This document shows, one piece after another, positions 24,940 through 41,101 of a DNA stretch of 64,000 nucleotides (position 1 is its first letter; the number at the start of each line of letters is the position of its first letter). Both the position numbers and the translations under genes were made by a program. The notes beneath the pieces were generated by a model that saw only the letters and a list, made by a program, of their open reading frames with translations, had not been told where the DNA came from and ran no database searches. Origin of the DNA: Lantana camara (lineage: Eukaryota; Streptophyta; Magnoliopsida; Lamiales; Verbenaceae); NCBI GenBank assembly GCA_037501455.1, contig CM074861.1:36410001-36474000 (forward strand), in the 5' to 3' direction.

Positions 24940-26955
24940 GTCTCCATGTCACAATGGATTGTGATTTCGTGGAGACCGAGTACTACTACTGTCCCCAGCA
25001 CAGCGATCAGGGGGAGAGTCGGATTGAATCTCTATGCTGGCTAGGTTATTCTGACCCCGCCGCTCCTGTCGAGTCTGCTCAGCACGACGAAGATCTCAGT
25101 ACCACCCTCACGCTCAGTGATCCTCCTCCGGATGATGTCCAAAATGTGGTAAACGATGAGGTAACTGAACCTTCAACTCTCTCTGTTGCCATTCATGATA
25201 CTATTGATGCCCCAAATGCTCTTGATACTGTGTTTGAGAATGCAACAAATCTTAGGTACAATTTTCCACAGAGAAGTACGAGAGGGATACCTCCGCAGAG
25301 ATATTCACATGATCATACATCCCGAACCGCCAAGTACCATGTGGGAAATATGGTTAGGGGGAGTCTATCACACACAACAAAGGCCTTCTTAAGCAGTCTT
25401 TACAGAGAGGAAGTTCCCAGTACCGTACAAGAAGCAAAACAGAGTAAGGAGTGGCAGAGAGCTATGGAAGTCGAAATGGAAGCATTAGCCAAAAATGATA
25501 CATGGGAGAAGTGCAAGTTACTTGAGGGAAAAAGACCGGTTGGATGTAGGTGGGTCTTCACGATTAAACATAAAGCTGATGGCTCAGTGAAAAGATATAA
25601 GGCCCGACTGGTCACGAAGGGGTACACTCAGACGTTTGGAATTGACTATTCTGAGACCTTCTCACTAGTGGCAAAACTTGATATGATTCGAGTACTGTTA
25701 TCAGTAGCAACATATAAGGATTGGCCACTTCATCAATTTGATGTGAAAAATGCCTTTCTGCATGGAGACTTGAATGAGAAGGTTTATATGGAATCCCCGC
25801 CAGGGTTCACAGAAGATTTTGGGCAAAATGAGGCATGCAGACTTTGAAAGGCGTTATACGGACTCAAACAATCACCACGGGCGTGGTTTGGAAGGTTCAC
25901 AGTGGCTATGCAGCGTCATGGATACGTGCAAAGTAACTCTGATCACACACTATTCCTGAAGAAATGGGGAGATTTGGTCACGTACTTGATAATCTATGTT
26001 GATGATATGATTATAACAGGCAGTGATAAGGATGAGATGGAAAACTTAGAGAGAATTTGTTCAGAGGATTTGAAATGAAAGACCTTGGAGGGTTGAAGTA
26101 TTTCTTAGGTATTGAAGTTCTTCGGTCAAAGAAAGGGATCTTCATATCACAAAAGAACTACATTCTTGACCTATTGGCAGAAACTAGGTTAGTTTATTAC
26201 AAACCCGTAGAAACTCCGATGCAGGTAAACCATAAACTCCGGATAGAAGAGAATGGGGAACAAACAGATAAGGAACGGTATCAACGCTTGGTAAGGAAGC
26301 TGATCTATTTGTCTCACACACGACCGGAAATTGCCTATTCTGTAAGTATTGTGAGTCAGTTCATGCACCAGCCACCGAAAGAACACATGGAAGCAGTCAT
26401 ACGCATTATTCGGTATCTCAAAGGTACCATAGGGACCGAAATTATGTTTGGGAGGCATGGCATCTCAACATTGAGGCGTACACAGATGTCGATTGGGCAG
26501 GAAATCTGAATGATCGGAGATCCACATCTGGGTTTATCACACTTGTTGGGGGAAACGTGGCAACTTGGAGGAGCAAGAAGCAAAAGGTTGTGGCGTTGTC
26601 TAGTGCTAAAGCCGAATTCAGGGGAATAACGAAAGGGGTCACTGAGCTTATTTGGCTCAGGATACTGTTGGAAGAAATTGGCATGGAACAAAAGGGACCA
26701 AGTCTGTTGAGATGTGACAACAAAGCTGTGATTAGCATCTCAGAGAATCCGGTACAGCACGACAGAACGAAGCACGTGGAGGTTGATCGACATTTTATTA
26801 AAGAAAAGCTGGAGGATGGCACTATCTTCATTCCCTTTGTAAAGTCTGAAGGTCAACTAGCAGACATACTCACAAAGGCCGTTATAAGTCAGATATTACA
26901 AACCGTGTTGGGCAAGCTAAGCATTGGGGATTCCATTACTTTGCTTGAGGGAGAG
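24940..26955 (+). pseudogene. Copia reverse transcriptase and RNase H, broken
   Basis: The 24819-25847 frame contains the RT start (CRWVFTIKHKADGSVKRYKA) and FDVKNAFLHGDL. A TGA replaces an Arg codon in CRL-KALYGLKQSPRAW at 25845. The active site YVDDMIITG is at 25995-26021. A frameshift follows before FRGFEMKDLG (26057 frame), and another near 26465 before YTDVDWAGNL. The RNase H domain reads RRSTSGFITL, LSSAKAEFRG and CDNKAVISISENPVQHDRTK, ending in ADILTKAV. Residues of both active sites are still present, but three breaks stop a continuous polyprotein. Confidence 0.88.
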
Positions 26956-27119
26956 TGTTAGAATATCTTGTATAAATGGAAGGTTTGACTTCCCGTAATA
27001 GAGGCTGATTTGTAGGGATGTGTTATTATATAGTTAGGTTCTTCTATACTGTGTAATTAAGAAAAACAATTACAATGAATTCAATACAAGAAAACTTCCC
27101 CGAATACCATGTTCTAACA
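26956..27119 (+). repeat. Right LTR of copia element
   Basis: It matches the left LTR except for substitutions and a 13-bp deletion. It ends TTCTAACA at 27119 and is followed by GATGC. Confidence 0.93.
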
Positions 27120-27120
27120 G

Positions 27121-27659
27121 ATGCCAATCTTCATTGTCGTCAGCCTCGTTCCTCTCCACCATTAGCCTTCTGGAAGAAGCCCCCACGTGGAGTGATTAAA
27201 ATCAATTTTGATGGAGCTCTCTTTGTGAACCGTCAGGAGTTCGATATTGGGATTATTGCTCGTGACTCAGATGGGTTGTGTGTTGGGTGGCTCTCGGATA
27301 GAAGATCGGGCCTTCTCGCCCCTGATGCGGTAGAAGTTCTTGCGGCTCTCAAAGCCGTCCATCTTGCTACTTCTAGAGGTTGGGCTGCTGTTACTATTGA
27401 AGGTGATTACTTAAATGTTGTGGAAAAGATCTGCTCTGATGCTTTCGATGATTCTCCTATTGACAATATTATTTTGGACATCAAGACCCTTGCTTTTAGC
27501 CTCGGGTCGGTTAGTTTCTGCTTTACTCCTCGTCGGGCGAACTCTGCTACCCACGCGATTGCTCGTTATGCGGCCCCGACCTGTTCTGGTGTTTCTAATT
27601 TTCCCGTTGTTGCTAATTCTTATGTTCAGTTAGATTTGTCAGAGGTTGTTCCTCACTAG
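27121..27659 (+). pseudogene. LINE ORF2 C-terminal RNase H domain (RVT_3 type)
   Basis: The frame, open up to TAG at 27657-27659, reads WKKPPRGVIKINFDGAL (first Asp), then VEVLAALKAV (Glu), EGDYLNVV (second Asp) and a RRANSATHAIARYA end. This is the plant RNase H fold found at the C-terminus of some L1-type LINEs and in many LINE-derived host ORFs. The start codon at 27075 belongs to the copia LTR, so the real reading enters from the LINE fragment at 21625. No stop interrupts this 180-residue part. Confidence 0.82.
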
Positions 27660-27739
27660 TGCCTATGTTTTCTTGTTAGTGCCCACGTTTTCTCATGGAC
27701 TTCCTCTATCAAAATTTAAAAAAATTTGGGGTCAACCTT

Positions 27740-28180
27740 GCGTATCTAGAAAAGTATAAATTCAACCAAACTCACCTCTGTTAATGAGATGAAGGTTGTT
27801 GAAACATGTATGTCTTATAAAACAGTGCATGATCTATTAAATATTCAATGTGGAACGATCAACAGAGTTGGAACCCACACTAGGATTAAAATCCAAACCT
27901 TCAAAGCCGAGAGCACTCCATATGGTTGTGCCTTGTAGCTTTGCAACAACTTACAATTGAGCTAAACCTTATGGTAACCATTTTTCAAGGTAAGATCAGC
28001 GTGATCCTCCTATTCTTGGTTTCCAGTTTCTTTGATTATTCGAGAATAATGTCGGAAGAACATGTTATCTCTGGATGTTTCTAAGGATATGTAAGCATTC
28101 AGTTGTTTAGTTAAGGCTTCAAAATTGAAGAAATATTACAAACAAACTGCAATTTCTGTTAAAAGATTTGAATGTTTCAG
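27740..28180. other. Flank between LINE and AKR pseudogene; no intact gene part seen
   Basis: No aldo-keto reductase exon could be recognised here, although the upstream exons should lie on this side. The stretch ends with a splice acceptor (GTTTCAG at 28180). Confidence 0.4.
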
Positions 28181-29822
<1,642 letters not shown>

Positions 29823-31108
29823 CTCCATGTACTATTACAAGTATGGTGTTCTTAGACATTTGTACTGTTTTCTTTTGTGTTTTTGAAACTCCTATGTTAA
29901 TAAAATATGAGAACTGGAGATGAATAAGAGATGAAGATATTGTCTACTTACTTTGCTGTAATTGTTTTCATTTCTAAGTTCCGTCTTGAAGGCGTGGTTA
30001 ACTTCAAATTTTGGTTGCTCGCTAGTGTGTTTTCCGTCATTAAAGTAAGATGGTAAACAGTAAACTTTGTCGATTGAAATTGTAGAGATCAGTGGAGTGA
30101 AATTGTGGAGAGAGTGGAGAGTGGAGACTGATCAAAACTCTGACTGTGGGTTGTGGTAAATCTTCTGATTAGTTGTGCTTTCTTTTTAAGTGCTTATGAT
30201 TTAGCGAGTGAATTAAACTATTGTAAACTATTGTAGACATTAGATGTATCGTTCTAGACTGAAGATAAAACAGAGCTACTTACTATGTTAAACACTAAAT
30301 AAGCGGATACAAAAAAACAGGTTTCACAATTTTGTTATTTAATTAAAAAGAATGTTTTTTTTTTTTTTAATATACATCCCCAAGTGGGATTCGTCCTGGT
30401 CATTATTCGGGAGAAAACCACTTGGACCAATTTTTATTAACTAAAAAATTTAAATGTAAATATGTTCTGGTAAAAGAATTTTGGTATTTTTAATTAAAAA
30501 AAATTGTCTTCAAGTGCAAGGACTATTACTAATCTAATTATGTTCTAGTAAAAGAATTAAGTGGAAATAGTGTAATTTGAGAATATCAAATATTCAATCC
30601 TCTAAAAATAATCGGAGAACGCCAAAATCGACCTCCAGGTTTCATTGTTAATTTTAAATAGTTAGACAAATGTGAGATTTTATGTGTTTCTCTTTTTTTT
30701 TAAATTAATTTATTTCTTTTTTAAATTCACGCACATCCAAATGAGATTCAAACTCGAGATTTTGTCCTGAAGAATAAACCTATTAACCATTTTAAACCAA
30801 CACTTGTTAAGAATTTAATTTTAAAATTGAAATTAAAAATTTTAATTTAATTTTATTTTAAATTAAAATTCTTAAAACCTATTAAAGTGTAAATTAAAGT
30901 GGTGAAAAACAACTCATTTCTTTCAAATTCCATGACAATATTTGTTGAGGCTAAAACCCTTATAAAACCCTAGGCCCTCACAACTAGGAAGCCTAGAACC
31001 TTCTACTATCGCCCTCTTAGCTCTTGCTATTTAGGACCCTTCGAATTGGGAATTACCAGTGCGAAACATTTTCCATCGCAGCTAATCGCATAATCTACGT
31101 TTCGAGCA
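29823..31108. other. Intergenic region upstream of CPN10, with telo-box
   Basis: AT-rich DNA holds a degenerate TTAATTTTAATTT palindromic patch at about 30815-30875. Near the gene, AAACCCTA at 30965-30972 directly before GGCCC is a telo-box next to a site-II-like element. Known plant promoters of translation and mitochondrial genes often combine the two. No other gene part was seen. Confidence 0.5.
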
Positions 31109-31605
31109 ATGGCTAGACGATTGATCCCAACCCTCAACAGAGTTCTCGTGGAGAAAATCGTCCCACCTTCCAAAACCACAGCTGGTATTCTTCTCCCAGA
31201 AAAATCTTCCAAGGTATAAAATTTTCCAGGTTTTTTTTTTTGGCTATGGTTTTAATTCGACGTTTCTGTGCTGTTTTTGATTTGAAATGGGGGATTTTGA
31301 TGTGGAATTTTAATGGGTTTTGTCTACAGTTGAACTCTGGGAAAGTGGTTGCAGTTGGGCCAGGGCTGCGGGACAAATCTGGGAATCATATCCCGGTTGC
31401 TGTTAAAGAAGGTGAAACTGTTCTATTGCCTGAATATGGCGGAACCCAAGTCAAATTGGGTGAAAAAGAGTGAGTTTTTGTAATCAAGATTGTATCTTTA
31501 TTGGGTCTTGTTATTTTATCCGATTTTTGACTAAATTTTGGTGGGGTGGAATGCAGGTTCCATTTGTACAGGGATGAGGATATCTTGGGAATCCTTCATG
31601 ACTGA
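31109..31605 (+). CDS. CPN10: 10-kDa chaperonin, mitochondrial type (CPN10)
   Basis: Three exons, 31109-31213, 31330-31469 and 31557-31605, are joined by GT-AG introns in phases 0 and 2 and give 97 residues. The protein starts MARRLIPTLNRVLVEK, has the mobile loop TAGILLPEKS (residues 24-33) that contacts the CPN60 ring, then LNSGKVVAVGPG, VLLPEYGGTQVKLGEKE and FHLYRDEDILGILHD. Length and the absence of a transit extension fit the single-domain mitochondrial GroES homologue; plant mitochondrial CPN10 keeps its targeting signal in the unprocessed N-terminus. It caps the CPN60 folding chamber in the matrix as a heptamer. All splice sites are intact and no defect is seen, so the gene looks functional. 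Confidence 0.96.
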
Positions 31606-33298
31606 TAAATGATTGTAATATTTGAACCGTCTCAATTGAGGTTTAATGTGGGAGTATTCAAGTTCCTTTTTTGATTTTAGGTGTTGATGTTTCGTTTGTA
31701 ATGGAATTCTGATTTGCATTCTAATGGAATTGAGGTAGTTTGGTACTAGGTTTTTGTGTTTGGTCAGAATTTGTTATTCTCTGATCTTGGGTTTTACACA
31801 TTTGCTAATGAATGAATAAACTTGCAAGTTCTGAAAGACATGGATTGCATTGAGTCTGGATGTTCAATTTTCATGTGATTGAGTTGTATGATCATAGATT
31901 AAAAAAGCATGTCTTGAATTAGGATTATGCTTTACTCATAACATATATATGATGTGTGTCAGAGGAGTAAAGGAAACTTGAGCTTGCTTTCATGAGCTAT
32001 GAAGCTGATGATGTGGCAATTACATATTGGATTATTGGGTTGTAGATGTTGGCAATTACATATTGGATTATTGGGTTGTTTTGGTAAGAATAGCTAAATC
32101 CAAGTGAATTGCAAGAGCGATCTTCTCTTCTGGACTAGGTTTCTTTATTTTTGGTCATTTTGTATATCTCTGTATGAATCAAGTGTATTCATCTGACTCT
32201 AGAAAGCTGGTCTCGGGGGATCAGTCCTCAACAGCCTGCTGTTCAATTCTGTATTCTTCCTGATTTGTAACTTGGTTAAGCTCATAATCTGCTAGACAAC
32301 TTATAAGTTGTCTAATAGCTATAAGTTCTTTTAAGTTGGGGAATATCAACTTATTTTAACATTTTTAACACATTTTCATTTTATTTGGTTGGCCATGTTA
32401 ATTATGAAAATATTTTATAAGCTCATTATTTTTTTTTGGGTCAGATATAAGCTCATTATTATATCTTTAACTAAACGTTTTCGAGTAATTATTTTTAAGG
32501 GATACATATAATCATGAATACACTGATGAAGTTTAATCCAATTACTTTTATATCCTTCATTATTGAGTGTCTTCTCACCCGGTGGAAGATTTTCGTTATA
32601 TTTTTGTGGGCATGTTGTTCTTCCTAGGCCCTAGCAGTATCCTTAAATTAGTTGCACTATGTCTGAGGAATTTACACAAGTAATTTATCACAAAATAATA
32701 TAAATCTGATTAAAACTTGTTCATGACTGGATATTTTATACCGAGTTAACTTTTATTATGAGAATCATAGAAATACTATCAATGAGGAATGTATATGATC
32801 TTAGAAAGAATCATGGAAATACTACCAATGAGGAATGTATATGATCTTAGAATTTTTTTTTTTAATTACACACGCACATTCAGGGGGATTCGATCAAAAA
32901 TTTTGTCTTAAAAAATTTATCTTAGAGAATGAAACTATTAACCATTTGACTCAATCCCAGATGACGTATATCCAGATGACGTATACGATCTTATAATCTA
33001 CCAAAATTGGAGTGCGCGCCTTCGTTTCTTTCTTCTTTCTTTGCATATAAATCAAGTAATTCTAATCCTAATTGTTTATTTTTAATTTCTTTTACCTTTT
33101 AATAAATTAAATAATAAATAAATATAATACAGAAGAACTTACGGCGGTGGAATTGTCAATTGCGTGTCCATAACATTTGGATTGGGAGGACTTCTTTGCC
33201 ATCTCTTTTCCAAAGGTTTGAACTTTGAAAGCTCAATAGAAACCCTCAAGATTTATACGTACAGGGAATTAAAAAGAAAGGGTAAAAGATTTTCTGTG
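31606..33298. other. Intergenic region CPN10-PhyH with short tandem duplications
   Basis: No coding motif. Three small direct duplications are visible: TTGGCAATTACATATTGGAT-type at about 32014-32080, CAATGAGGAATGTATATGAT-type with a period of about 49 bp at about 32762-32852, and CCAGATGACGTATA at 32957-32988. Part of the right end is the 5' leader of the next gene. Confidence 0.6.
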
Positions 33299-35507
<2,209 letters not shown>

Positions 35508-37246
35508 GGTCTTACTTCTGAAGCAAAACAAACTTAGTTTTTTGGTATTTAAATTAGCTGTTCTGTATTGGAAAATAGGCACCTTCCTGGAATAAATGAT
35601 GGAGTAATGCATGTACCTTGTGACGATAAGCTTTCTTGTTTCTTTTCTCTGCATCTTCAGTTTCTCCAGCAAATTTTGCTCACTTCTTTTATTTATAATG
35701 TACTACTGTACGAGTACCCTTCTCTTGCTGATTGAAAATCCATCTCATTGAAATGTTTGTGAGTAGTTTAAAAAGCGAGTAGTTATATTACGAAATGAGA
35801 ATAATCATTGGCCTGCTTTAATTTTTGATCTAATTACTGAAACTTTCCCGAGGTTTGAGAATTACAAAAACTTTTCATGTCAGACATAATACTATTAGAC
35901 TCCGTGAATCTAAAATCAAATATCGATCGGTAAGTAAGTATTAAGGGCAAAAGATGACATTTCATAGAAAAAAGACAAGGCATCAAGGTCCACTGATCCA
36001 GTTAAGAGAGAAATGGTGAAACAGGACATTCATAGAAAACAGACAAGGCATCAAGATTCATTGATCCAGGGAAGTTTCTATAATTTTTCAAACTTCCAAA
36101 TTACTATAATGATCTAAAACCGTTTAATTAGGTTATATAGGATACATCTACGTAATTATTTTATCTCTAAAAGATAAGGACAACCTTGATTCAAGATTTT
36201 AACATTTTGTTCTCATTTCCATCTTTTAACCGCCGGATGTACACCTTTCTACTTGGTACGATTAGACAATTTAATTCTCTTCTTTTTACCTCATCCGCCC
36301 CCCCCCCCCCCCCCCCCCCCAACGGAACCTGGTTTGAGGGTAATAGAATAGCTGTGGTGTGGTTTGACTTGTGCACTGTTATTTTTGTGGCTATTTCTGT
36401 CTGATTTAGGTCAGAGATCTGCCTATTAACATGTTACCACTTGTCTAATCAGTATATCTGTCTCTTGTTTAGATTCTGTCTAGATTTCTTGGTCGGCTTC
36501 TTCTTCTTCTTCTTCTTATTGCCAATATGTCTTTTCTCCATTCTCTTGCTCTCATATTTTGATATTTCTGGTACAGTCCATGTTCCATCCTATGACATAC
36601 ATCTTTCAATTGCGACCGTCATTACTTTTTCTTTCTATTTCGGTTTTTGTTTATCAATATTATCGAAGGGGAATTGTGTTTATTACCCCTAGATTCGATA
36701 AAATTACAAATTAATCGTTGTGGTTTGACATACTACAACATAATCCCCGAGTTTTACTATGAACACGTATAACTTTTCAAAACACCCCTACTTATAGTTA
36801 CGGTATGTATTGTGCTATCCGTGGTATTTTTGAGATTTCAACAAAGTTATTGGCTTTACCGTAGTTTCTCATACCAAAAAAATCAATTTGTAATTTCACC
36901 AAATTTCATGGATAGTAAATGAAATTTGTCTTTATTTTGCTAGAAATTTAGGAACCCATGATACGTTATAAATTCATAGCTCCAAGACACGAAGCGAAAT
37001 AAGTCCATACACTACAACTTATTGATTATTTTCATTTGATTTAAATTACACATCTGCAGAGGATATAAATTAACCAGAACAACACCATGCATTATTTAAA
37101 ACCCAAATATAATACCTATATTTGCTACATATAACACAACAACAAACAACATTAAATAATAAAAAAAGAAAAGACAACATTAATATAAGAAATAGATCAA
37201 CATTCTTGATTTCTTCCTACATACTATAAGTTCAAACCCCATATCC
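35508..37246. other. Intergenic region PhyH-WOX (convergent), with repeats
   Basis: The two genes face each other here. It contains an imperfect 60-bp duplication (AAGACAAGGCATCAAG and AGACAAGGCATCAAG at about 35970 and 36041), a run of 23 C at 36298-36320 and CTTCTTCTT repeats at about 36499-36517. The stretches at 34890-34990 (PhyH intron 6), 35820-35900 and 36700-36800 share phrases such as GAGGTTT...ATTAC and may be relics of one old repeat family. No gene was found. Confidence 0.55.
36298..36320. repeat. Poly(C) run, 23 bp
   Basis: An uninterrupted homopolymer of C. Such runs are rare in AT-rich plant DNA and hard to sequence; the exact length may be an assembly estimate. Confidence 0.85.
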
Positions 37247-39371
37247 TCACTTTCTTGTAGGAAGAAACTCAAAAAACTGTCTTGGCACCAACTTAGTGTC
37301 CAAACTCAACACATCATCGTTGGTCTGATCATCTTCCTCAGCATCATCAGCACCAACATTAGTGACATGACCAGTACCATTGCCTCTAACAGGAAACAAC
37401 TGAAGGGTTTGGTCTTCCCTAATTATCCCACTTGCAGCATTGTTATGATCTCCTAAATCATCCCTTCTATATAAGTTTCTGAGATTTGTAATAATTGGGA
37501 CAAAAGGGTTCTCATTTTCTTGTCCTAAAGTTTTGTGTGCAGTGATTTGTTGTTGTTGTTTTGAGCAGTTGAAAGGCATGCAAGAAGACAACTCCAATGG
37601 GGAACATGTTTCAGTACTCTTTGCTGTTATAGTCTGCAACTGTTCCTTTTCATCCAACTGTGCCCACACATCTTTTTTACATTCTTCTACATAATTCTGG
37701 GGAAAAAAACAAGAAAAGAAAATGAATAAGATAATATTCACAAATTGAAGAAAACACTGAGGAAATTTCTGCACTTTGTCCAAGAAATTCTGAACTTTTC
37801 ATAACTACAGCCCAACAGAAAGTATAGAGTGCAGCTTTTTAGGGTTCATTCTTTTTCCATCATACAAAGGCTTGGCTTCAATTTGGAATTCAATTTTTGA
37901 CCTCCATGCTATATTGTTAGCCCATATTATTATTTATTTGTTTGCCCCAGGCTATGTCTTGTAAAGTGATCAAGTTAGATGTGTTGATTTTTGTGCATTG
38001 AGATAATTAAATAATTATTTACTGGGGTGGGAAAAGTGTAATTTCTTTAAACCTATGTTTATGTTACCTCTAAAACTGTGCTGCAGTTTGAGGGGGTAGG
38101 CACCTTCTTAGGATGTTCAAATTCCAAGTATCTCCTGCTCAATCCTGCAACTCAGATCATGCATTTTTTTATTAGAGAAAATCTTGTGTTATATATGACT
38201 GATGTCTTTAATGAAAAGACACCATACTCCTACTAGAAAATGTGTACTCTCTCCTCCTAGATTTATTGCTCTTAATGATTTCCTTTTTAGGACATTGAAC
38301 TCCAAACAATCCTTATAAAAAAAAAAAAATCCAAAACAAGAATTCATTTCTTAAATGACCATTTATTTATGTATATATTTCTACATAAACCCTCCGTAAC
38401 AGGGAAATTTTAGCCGCTCTGTCGAAGCTCAATCAATCAAACAACAAATGTATTATATTATTCTTTCTAAAATTTCCACCTACCACACGATAAACCTTAT
38501 ATACTTACACCCTTGTTGTAATGGTTCGGTCAAGCCAAATTCGAACTGTAATTAGCTGGGAAAGAGAGAGAAGATTATTCAAAATTTTGCACTTATCTGA
38601 AGTGTTTATCTTATCCCTAAAACATTTATAGTTCAGTTTCGGCACGTCAAATTCATCATAATACGCATTAATATTCTGTATTCTTTATCATTACATTATA
38701 ATACACCAAATATATGAAATAAGAGCAAGACATATGACATAACTTTGACCTGATTATGTAATAATTTCAATACAAATTTTGTACCTGATTCTGTGACAGC
38801 TTCTGCTTTCTCAACTTGTCTCATTTTTCTGGCAGCCAACAGCTCTTGCTGGCGACGCTTCTTCTGCCTCTCCCTCGCCTTATGATTCTGAAACCAGTAA
38901 AACACGTTTTTACCTTCAATCTTCCCAAACCTCCTCAGCTTCGACGCAATTTGCTGGATTTGTTCCGCGGACGGCGTTCGCGTTCCACGTTTATACATTT
39001 CTTCAAGCGCCTGTAACTGCTCCGGAGTTGGGTTCCATCTCGAGCTCACCAATGGCGCTGTCACCGTGCTCATCTCCCTCTTAATAACTCCATAACCACC
39101 AACACCACCACCTGCAAGCACAAGAACATAAAGCAGAGATTAGTTTAACTGTTTCACCTCACTTCAAACGCAAGAAAAACCGTGTAAAAAAGAAGAGAAA
39201 TATAGTAATATACGTACTTATGTAATTAGGGTTGTGAATCTGGAAGCAGGAAGGAGTCGGTGTCGCGGAGAAAGCAGTAATATTGGTGAAGGGTTTTGGC
39301 ATCAGAGGCCGAAGATATTGCTTCTGGCTGAGTTCTTCGCTATGGTCATGATTACACTCCATAATCCTCAT
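37247..39371 (-). CDS. WUSCHEL-related homeobox protein, WOX1/STENOFOLIA-like
   Basis: Four exons on the minus strand, 39371-39218, 39111-38785, 38144-38068 and 37696-37247, are joined by GT-AG introns with matching phase and encode 335 residues. The N-terminus has YLRPLMPKP. The WOX homeodomain covers residues 75-140, with [19 protein letters not shown] and helix 3 [16 protein letters not shown]. Exon 3 encodes [13 protein letters not shown] and SNCSTV, a segment typical of the WOX1 group. The WUS box TLQLFPV is at residues 283-289, and the C-terminus is [10 protein letters not shown], similar to the repressor motif of STENOFOLIA/MAEWEST. These nuclear repressors promote leaf-blade outgrowth at the adaxial-abaxial border. 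A second ATG, three codons downstream, is an alternative start. The gene looks intact. WOX1 versus WOX6 needs a tree. Confidence 0.93.
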
Positions 39372-41101
39372 GATATATCGCGAGAAATGATTGGAATATT
39401 ATGAGTGGGGAAGATTTCTTGATTCTGGTATGGTTTTAAGAAATGTGCGTATAAAAGTGCAAATATGTATGATGTATATTCAAAGGGAATTCGGCATGCC
39501 CGAGATGTATTTGACTAGGCTGAGTTATCAGAGAAAAAGACTTAACGAGGAAACAAAAGGAGAGAATGCACAGATTTGAGAAAGGAAAAGGAGAATTGTT
39601 TTATGGGTTTTAGAGGGACACTAGCTGCACACTGCTACCTAGGGTTTTATGTTATGTGTTTCTTTCTCTTTGCTTCTTTCATATATTAGCATTCTGAGTA
39701 GGGGGGTGGTTGTGGGAGAATGGATACTAAAGCGACGTGACTATGATGAGATTATGAGTAAGTGTGTCTGTGTCATTGGGACTTCAATGTCTTATATTAT
39801 CTTTTACGCCTACATTGTTCACTTACCACTCGCCATTAAGGCCCCCACTAAACAGCCATGTCTCGTGCTTTTCACATTTCTTCTATGTTTCCCCCCTCTC
39901 TCTCCCTCAAATACACACACACATACACGACTCGGTTCGGTATTCGGTTCTGTAAAATGGAGTACCGAAATTTCGGTTCGGTTCGGTTCGGTTCGGTTTT
40001 ACCGATTGAACACCCCTACATACGAGTTAGGATTTGTTTTAAAGTTAATATGCATATAATAGGATGCACGGATACGGACACGATATGACACGAATCTTTT
40101 CTTAAATTTTTCACGTGAAGAGTGTCGTACACGGCGGCACGGATACTGTGGCAAAATTTTTTTCTTGAATTTTCAACGTGAAGAGTGTCGGATACGATGT
40201 CTAGCATGAAAGTTCGACACAACACGACACGACACGAAACGACATGATACGAAAAAATGATATTTTTAAAAGTATTCGTACATTGTAAGTATATAGTATG
40301 CAATATGATATGATATAACATGATGAAATGAGAGGATATTTAAAAAAGTTTTTGTACGTCGTGGCACATGCACCGGTTTTAAGGCCTGGACAATTCATGG
40401 TGGGAAAATTAATTGGATTTGGGGTGATTCTAGCCAAACATGGTTTGGCCTAACTAATTTAATTAGAGAGGAGTGTGTTATGTTATCATGTGATTAATGA
40501 AAATTTTTATAAAATAAAAAATCAAATACCAATTGTATTGTGTATAATTAATTAGTTAGTGAGTTTCGACTTTGAATCCGGTTGTGCTTGCACAAAAAAT
40601 TTTGAACAGTTAAGTGATTTGCGTTTGGACATTTCACATCATAATTATACACGAAATGAAAAAGAAAATGTCAAAATTGATCAAAAATAAAATGATACAT
40701 GTAATGCATTGAACAATAATATGTAAACAGTAGGTTGTAACCTTAATAATAATAATAATATGTAAACAGTAGGTAGATAACAATTACTATTTTGCACTAT
40801 TCTTGTGTATATATATCTTCACCCTTTTATATGTGGGGGCATAGCATCAATCCTAATTTGTTCAATATTATTTATATTGTAAACGCTTTATATACGTATT
40901 TTGAAAATTATTAGTAGCCAGTTTTCTAAGAGTTTTTTTTTTTTAAAAATTTTTAACACAAATCCCAAATAGAATTTGAATTTGAATAATTTCATAAGTC
41001 GTTTTTACTAGCTAGATTTAATAAAAAGAGAGACTCTTATAAGCTTCACTAGCTAAGATGGGCTGATTGGATTGAGTTTTAGGGGAAAAAAACATACGGA
41101 C
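39372..41101. other. Upstream region of the WOX gene, with simple repeats
   Basis: The proximal part would hold the WOX promoter; I could not assign a TATA box with confidence. ACACACAC lies at about 39914. A TTCGGTTCGG pentamer array is at about 39968-39998, followed by an imperfect 60-bp pair with CGTGAAGAGTGTCG at 40113 and 40181 and a CACGACACGACACGA-type run at 40219-40245. Further out are AATAATAAT runs at 40745. No gene was found. Confidence 0.55.

Larger units (their letters stand above)
21621..27124 (+). mobile_element. Ty1/copia retrotransposon, defective, with 5-bp target duplication GATGT/GATGC
   Basis: The element is 21626-27119. LTRs of 177 and 164 bp begin TGTTAGAATATC and end TTCTAACA. 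The second has a 13-bp deletion relative to the first. A PBS follows the left LTR directly and a purine tract (GAGGGAGAG) precedes the right one. The flanks GATGT (21621-21625) and GATGC (27120-27124) differ by one base. The domain order gag, protease, integrase, RT, RNase H is that of copia. The element is nested in the LINE. Confidence 0.93.
21117..27739 (+). mobile_element. 5'-truncated L1-type LINE with 13-bp target duplication, split by a copia element
   Basis: TGGGGTCAACCTT occurs at 21117-21129 and again at 27727-27739, the second directly after a short A-rich tail (TTTAAAAAAATT). These are the marks of target-primed insertion. The LINE itself is 21130-21625 plus 27125-27726, about 1.1 kb. 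That covers only the C-terminal part of ORF2, as expected for 5' truncation. The copia insertion lies inside it with GATGT/GATGC at its borders, and without the insertion the reading frame continues (GYVD-ANLHC). Confidence 0.85.

Noticed and set aside
33164..33298. Upstream in-frame ATG for the PhyH enzyme
   Set aside because: It would add 45 residues not known from the family; MGIVGNL at 33299 matches the usual N-terminus.
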